DNA from: Lineus longissimus
Taxonomy: Eukaryota > Nemertea > Pilidiophora > Heteronemertea > Lineidae
Direction of reading: 5' to 3'
Assembly: GCF_910592395.1 (NCBI RefSeq)
Contig: NC_088319.1
Span: 16,246,001 to 16,306,000 of the forward strand
DNA length: 60,000 nt
Positions 57,642 to 60,000 of this stretch are shown in pieces (position 1 is the first letter of the stretch; each line of letters starts with the position of its first letter). The translations under genes were made by a program, and so were the position numbers. The notes under the pieces were generated by a model. It saw only the letters and a list, made by a program, of their open reading frames with translations. It did not search any database and was not told where the DNA came from.

Positions 57642-57962
57642 GTAAGACTATATGAGGAACGCTGAAAAACCGTTAGGACTCTTGTCTGCGTTCATTTCGT
57701 TGTATGGGGAATGCTGAAAAGCAGTTGGCCTGGGGACGTAGAAAGACCGCTGGCATCAGGTAGTTTCGATCGTGTTACGGCGCAATAGAATCATATACAC
57801 TCTCAATTACATATTGTATGTACCAGTGAAACTACCAGTATAATATGACATATCCTTGCTTTCCCTTGTATCAACACTAATACGATAGTGATAGTCAATC
57901 CGGCTACCGCTGGCGTTCAATATCAAGAAGGGTAATAAGGTAAATTGGCCTTAAGCAAACAG

Positions 57963-58106
57963 ACAACAGCATACCGTACTTCATGAACCTCGCAAAGCAT
58001 TATTATGATAGGGAAAGTCACCCGACGACTGGGTACTTCGCGTTGGTCTCCGTCGTGTTTTTTCACATCATTGGATGCCATCGTATAACAACGACGACAC
58101 AAAGCG
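57963..58106 (+). CDS. Candidate exon B of an unknown plus-strand gene
   Basis: 144 bp between a weak acceptor (taagcaaacag) and a good donor (AGCG|gtaaga), phase 1 on both sides, so it could be included or skipped. It encodes a hydrophobic stretch 'YFALVSVVFFHIIGC' that could be a signal anchor or membrane segment; an internal ATG lies at 57983. No family recognised. Confidence 0.2.
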
Positions 58107-58585
58107 GTAAGAACTTGTCTATAGTCAACACAGCTTCATTGATTTCTGCACATATGATCGTGTGTACCAGGTGACCCGACTTTCGAAGCGTATATAATTG
58201 AATCTCGAGGGCCGGTGAAGAACTAGGTGAAGAGTATTCTGTACGAGAGATCTCAACTCAAGAACGAGGCAGTTTCATTACTCTATTGCAGAAATAGAGA
58301 CGAGTGAGAGGAAATCAATAGCATGAAGACGGATACCGTCCTTATGCATAATGGATGTACCATGCTTTCTGCGATGCTTTGTGTTCTCGATATGATCAGC
58401 TGCTTTCAAAGCCGAAAAGCTCTAGTGAATGTGTATGTCTAATCATCGCCAAACATTCAGTGATAAAATGGTAGGGGCATGTATTCCTCCATAGATTTCA
58501 TATAAAGGCAAGCTCAATGAAAAAGAAAACTCTCTATTTTGAAAGTAACAAGATTTTCAATTTATTTACTGTTTAAAATTTGCAG

Positions 58586-58716
58586 ATTATCCTCCTTACC
58601 CGGTAATGGTTGGTTACCAACAATATTGTCTGAGCAACCCTTCTTTCAATAATGCTTTCTACCATCTCTACCACACAAGGGGCAAATATCTTGATGAAAA
58701 TGGCAAGCACGATTGA
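58586..58716 (+). CDS. Candidate terminal exon C of an unknown plus-strand gene
   Basis: After a fair acceptor (tttaaaatttgcag) a phase-1 frame runs 43 codons to TGA at 58714-58716. Words include 'DYPPYPVMVGYQQYC' and 'NNAFYHLYHTRGKY', rich in Tyr and Asn. The composition looks more protein-like than random and the phase fits A or B. The length has roughly a one-in-eight chance of being open by accident, so evidence is thin. Confidence 0.25.
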
Positions 58717-60000
58717 TAGAACAGCCACTAAACAAAGTCACAAGTTTTACATCACAGCCTTGAAGTCACACAGACCTAACATTCTGATGCAGCGGTAACT
58801 CCACCCTGCGTATTGTACAACCCCATGAGCATGTTATTTGGGTTCTAAGACTCACCAACGTCTTAGATTCTATGGTAACCAATGGTATCTAGGTTGATAC
58901 CACAGTTACCAAGTCACCAGCAAGCTTAACACTGGTTACCTAGCAACCATATGTGGACTTAGCAACCAAGATGGAAACTTAGTTACCACCATGATTACCT
59001 GGCAATAGTAACAGTTTCTAAGCTCTGGGTAGTGACCATGAATACGGAAAATTACTTGTGGCACCTTGGTCACACCCTTTGCAGAACCATTCAGTCACGT
59101 GACTTTCACCTCGGTTGAAAACATGCCCTGCCTATCAAAGGTCAAGGCCAAAGGACTGTGTCACTATGGAAACATCTGCTGTCATCAAACAGTGGTCAAA
59201 GGTACAAGGTGGTCACTTTTCTGCTGGAAGTATACTTACTACGACAAGGCACAGACAGTTAACCCTTTCTGTCTAGGACAGCACTAATCTGCCCTGTGAC
59301 CTTTTTAACGCATCTGCTAATCATTACACAAATTCAATAGCACAAAGCACATGGAAACAAAAGTGAAGAGGGCCATAACAGATGGTGTAAAACCTCAATC
59401 AGTATAACCTTAACTTTTTGCGTTGTATGTTTCACTTCACATACTTACAGCACAACATAACAGTCTCAATTTAGCAGAGATCATCTCCAAGGTTGGATTG
59501 AAATGATTGATACAGGATGTCTCCACAATGGTTAGATTACCTCACAATTGTGTAGGGTTTGTCAGTGATTCTTTCTACTCTAATAGCACAAGTAAAGCTA
59601 AGCGAGTATAAAGTCACACATATGCTTTACTTTGTTGTTGTCACAGTTACAATACATACATATTCTAAACAATTACACTCATCAGATTCTAGATTGGCCC
59701 TCTCACTGTCTTACTATATCATTTTAACCAAAACCGGGTTCACTTATCATAGTTATATCTTAATGGTTCACTTCTTCGATGTAGAACATATTTACACTCG
59801 TTTTTTACTCCTATCGACTATATTCACAGACCCGATCATACATCTTTTTCAAAGTCTGTTCTTAATAAATTGCTTATAGCACAGCTCTTACACGATATCA
59901 GCACATAATAACCCCTAATATATAATCCATATATACACATAATTACAGAGTCACAGTACATACTATTTCAATACCTTCCAGCAGAAAAGAGCCAACAGCC
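58717..60000. other. Right-edge sequence without supported gene
   Basis: CpG-poor A/T-rich DNA. At 58840-59000 words related to 'ggttacc' and 'agcaacca' recur on both strands, including 'gttacctagcaac' at 58935-58947. No exon, RNA gene or mobile element recognised. Confidence 0.5.

Overview
The window is metazoan genomic DNA, probably from a marine invertebrate. It has intron-rich, low-density coding sequence with GT-AG splice sites, tRNA-derived SINE-like insertions, a foldback transposon, a macrosatellite and no prokaryotic gene organisation. I cannot name the species. The TU-like foldback element and the frequent 'aggcct' words would suit an echinoderm or another invertebrate deuterostome, but that is a guess.

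The main content is one gene on the minus strand. It fills roughly positions 1-39334 and runs off the left edge. I rebuilt twelve exons by hand from splice signals and reading phase: 38897-39334 (start codon), 30896-30934, 26962-27042, 26297-26371, 24950-25096, 24228-24521, 23476-23979, 23022-23287, 8545-8665, 462-508, 140-229 and 1-11 (partial). Every junction keeps phase. The roughly 700 residues in the window form an N-terminal Ser-rich segment, a phosphotyrosine-binding (PTB) domain spread over five exons, a charged helical segment, a long Ser/Pro/Arg linker with a degenerate SP repeat and an SH3-ligand motif, and then the beginning of an SH2 domain. This PTB-linker-SH2 order, with 'MAHAMKRI' and 'YIGSF' in the PTB, resembles vertebrate SH2D5 as I remember it. 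I therefore call it an SH2D5-like adaptor. The SH2 core, including any FLVR arginine, lies outside the window.

The introns hold most of the repeats: a degenerate tRNA-Pro-like sequence (20.6 kb), a MITE-like hairpin (25.8 kb), an 831-bp foldback element with a 9-bp target duplication (29.26-30.09 kb), a second tRNA-derived SINE (32.7 kb) and several small tandem repeats.

About 2.3 kb upstream of the start codon a homogeneous macrosatellite begins. It has eleven head-to-tail units of about 804 bp (about 41.7-50.5 kb). Each unit carries a TATA-like box, a tRNA-like sequence with a B-box-like motif, and a T-run that could terminate RNA polymerase III. From there to about 58.5 kb the DNA is richer in CpG and holds no convincing gene. 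Three weak, phase-compatible candidate exons lie at 57.5-58.7 kb on the plus strand. The last 1.3 kb looks CpG-poor and non-coding.
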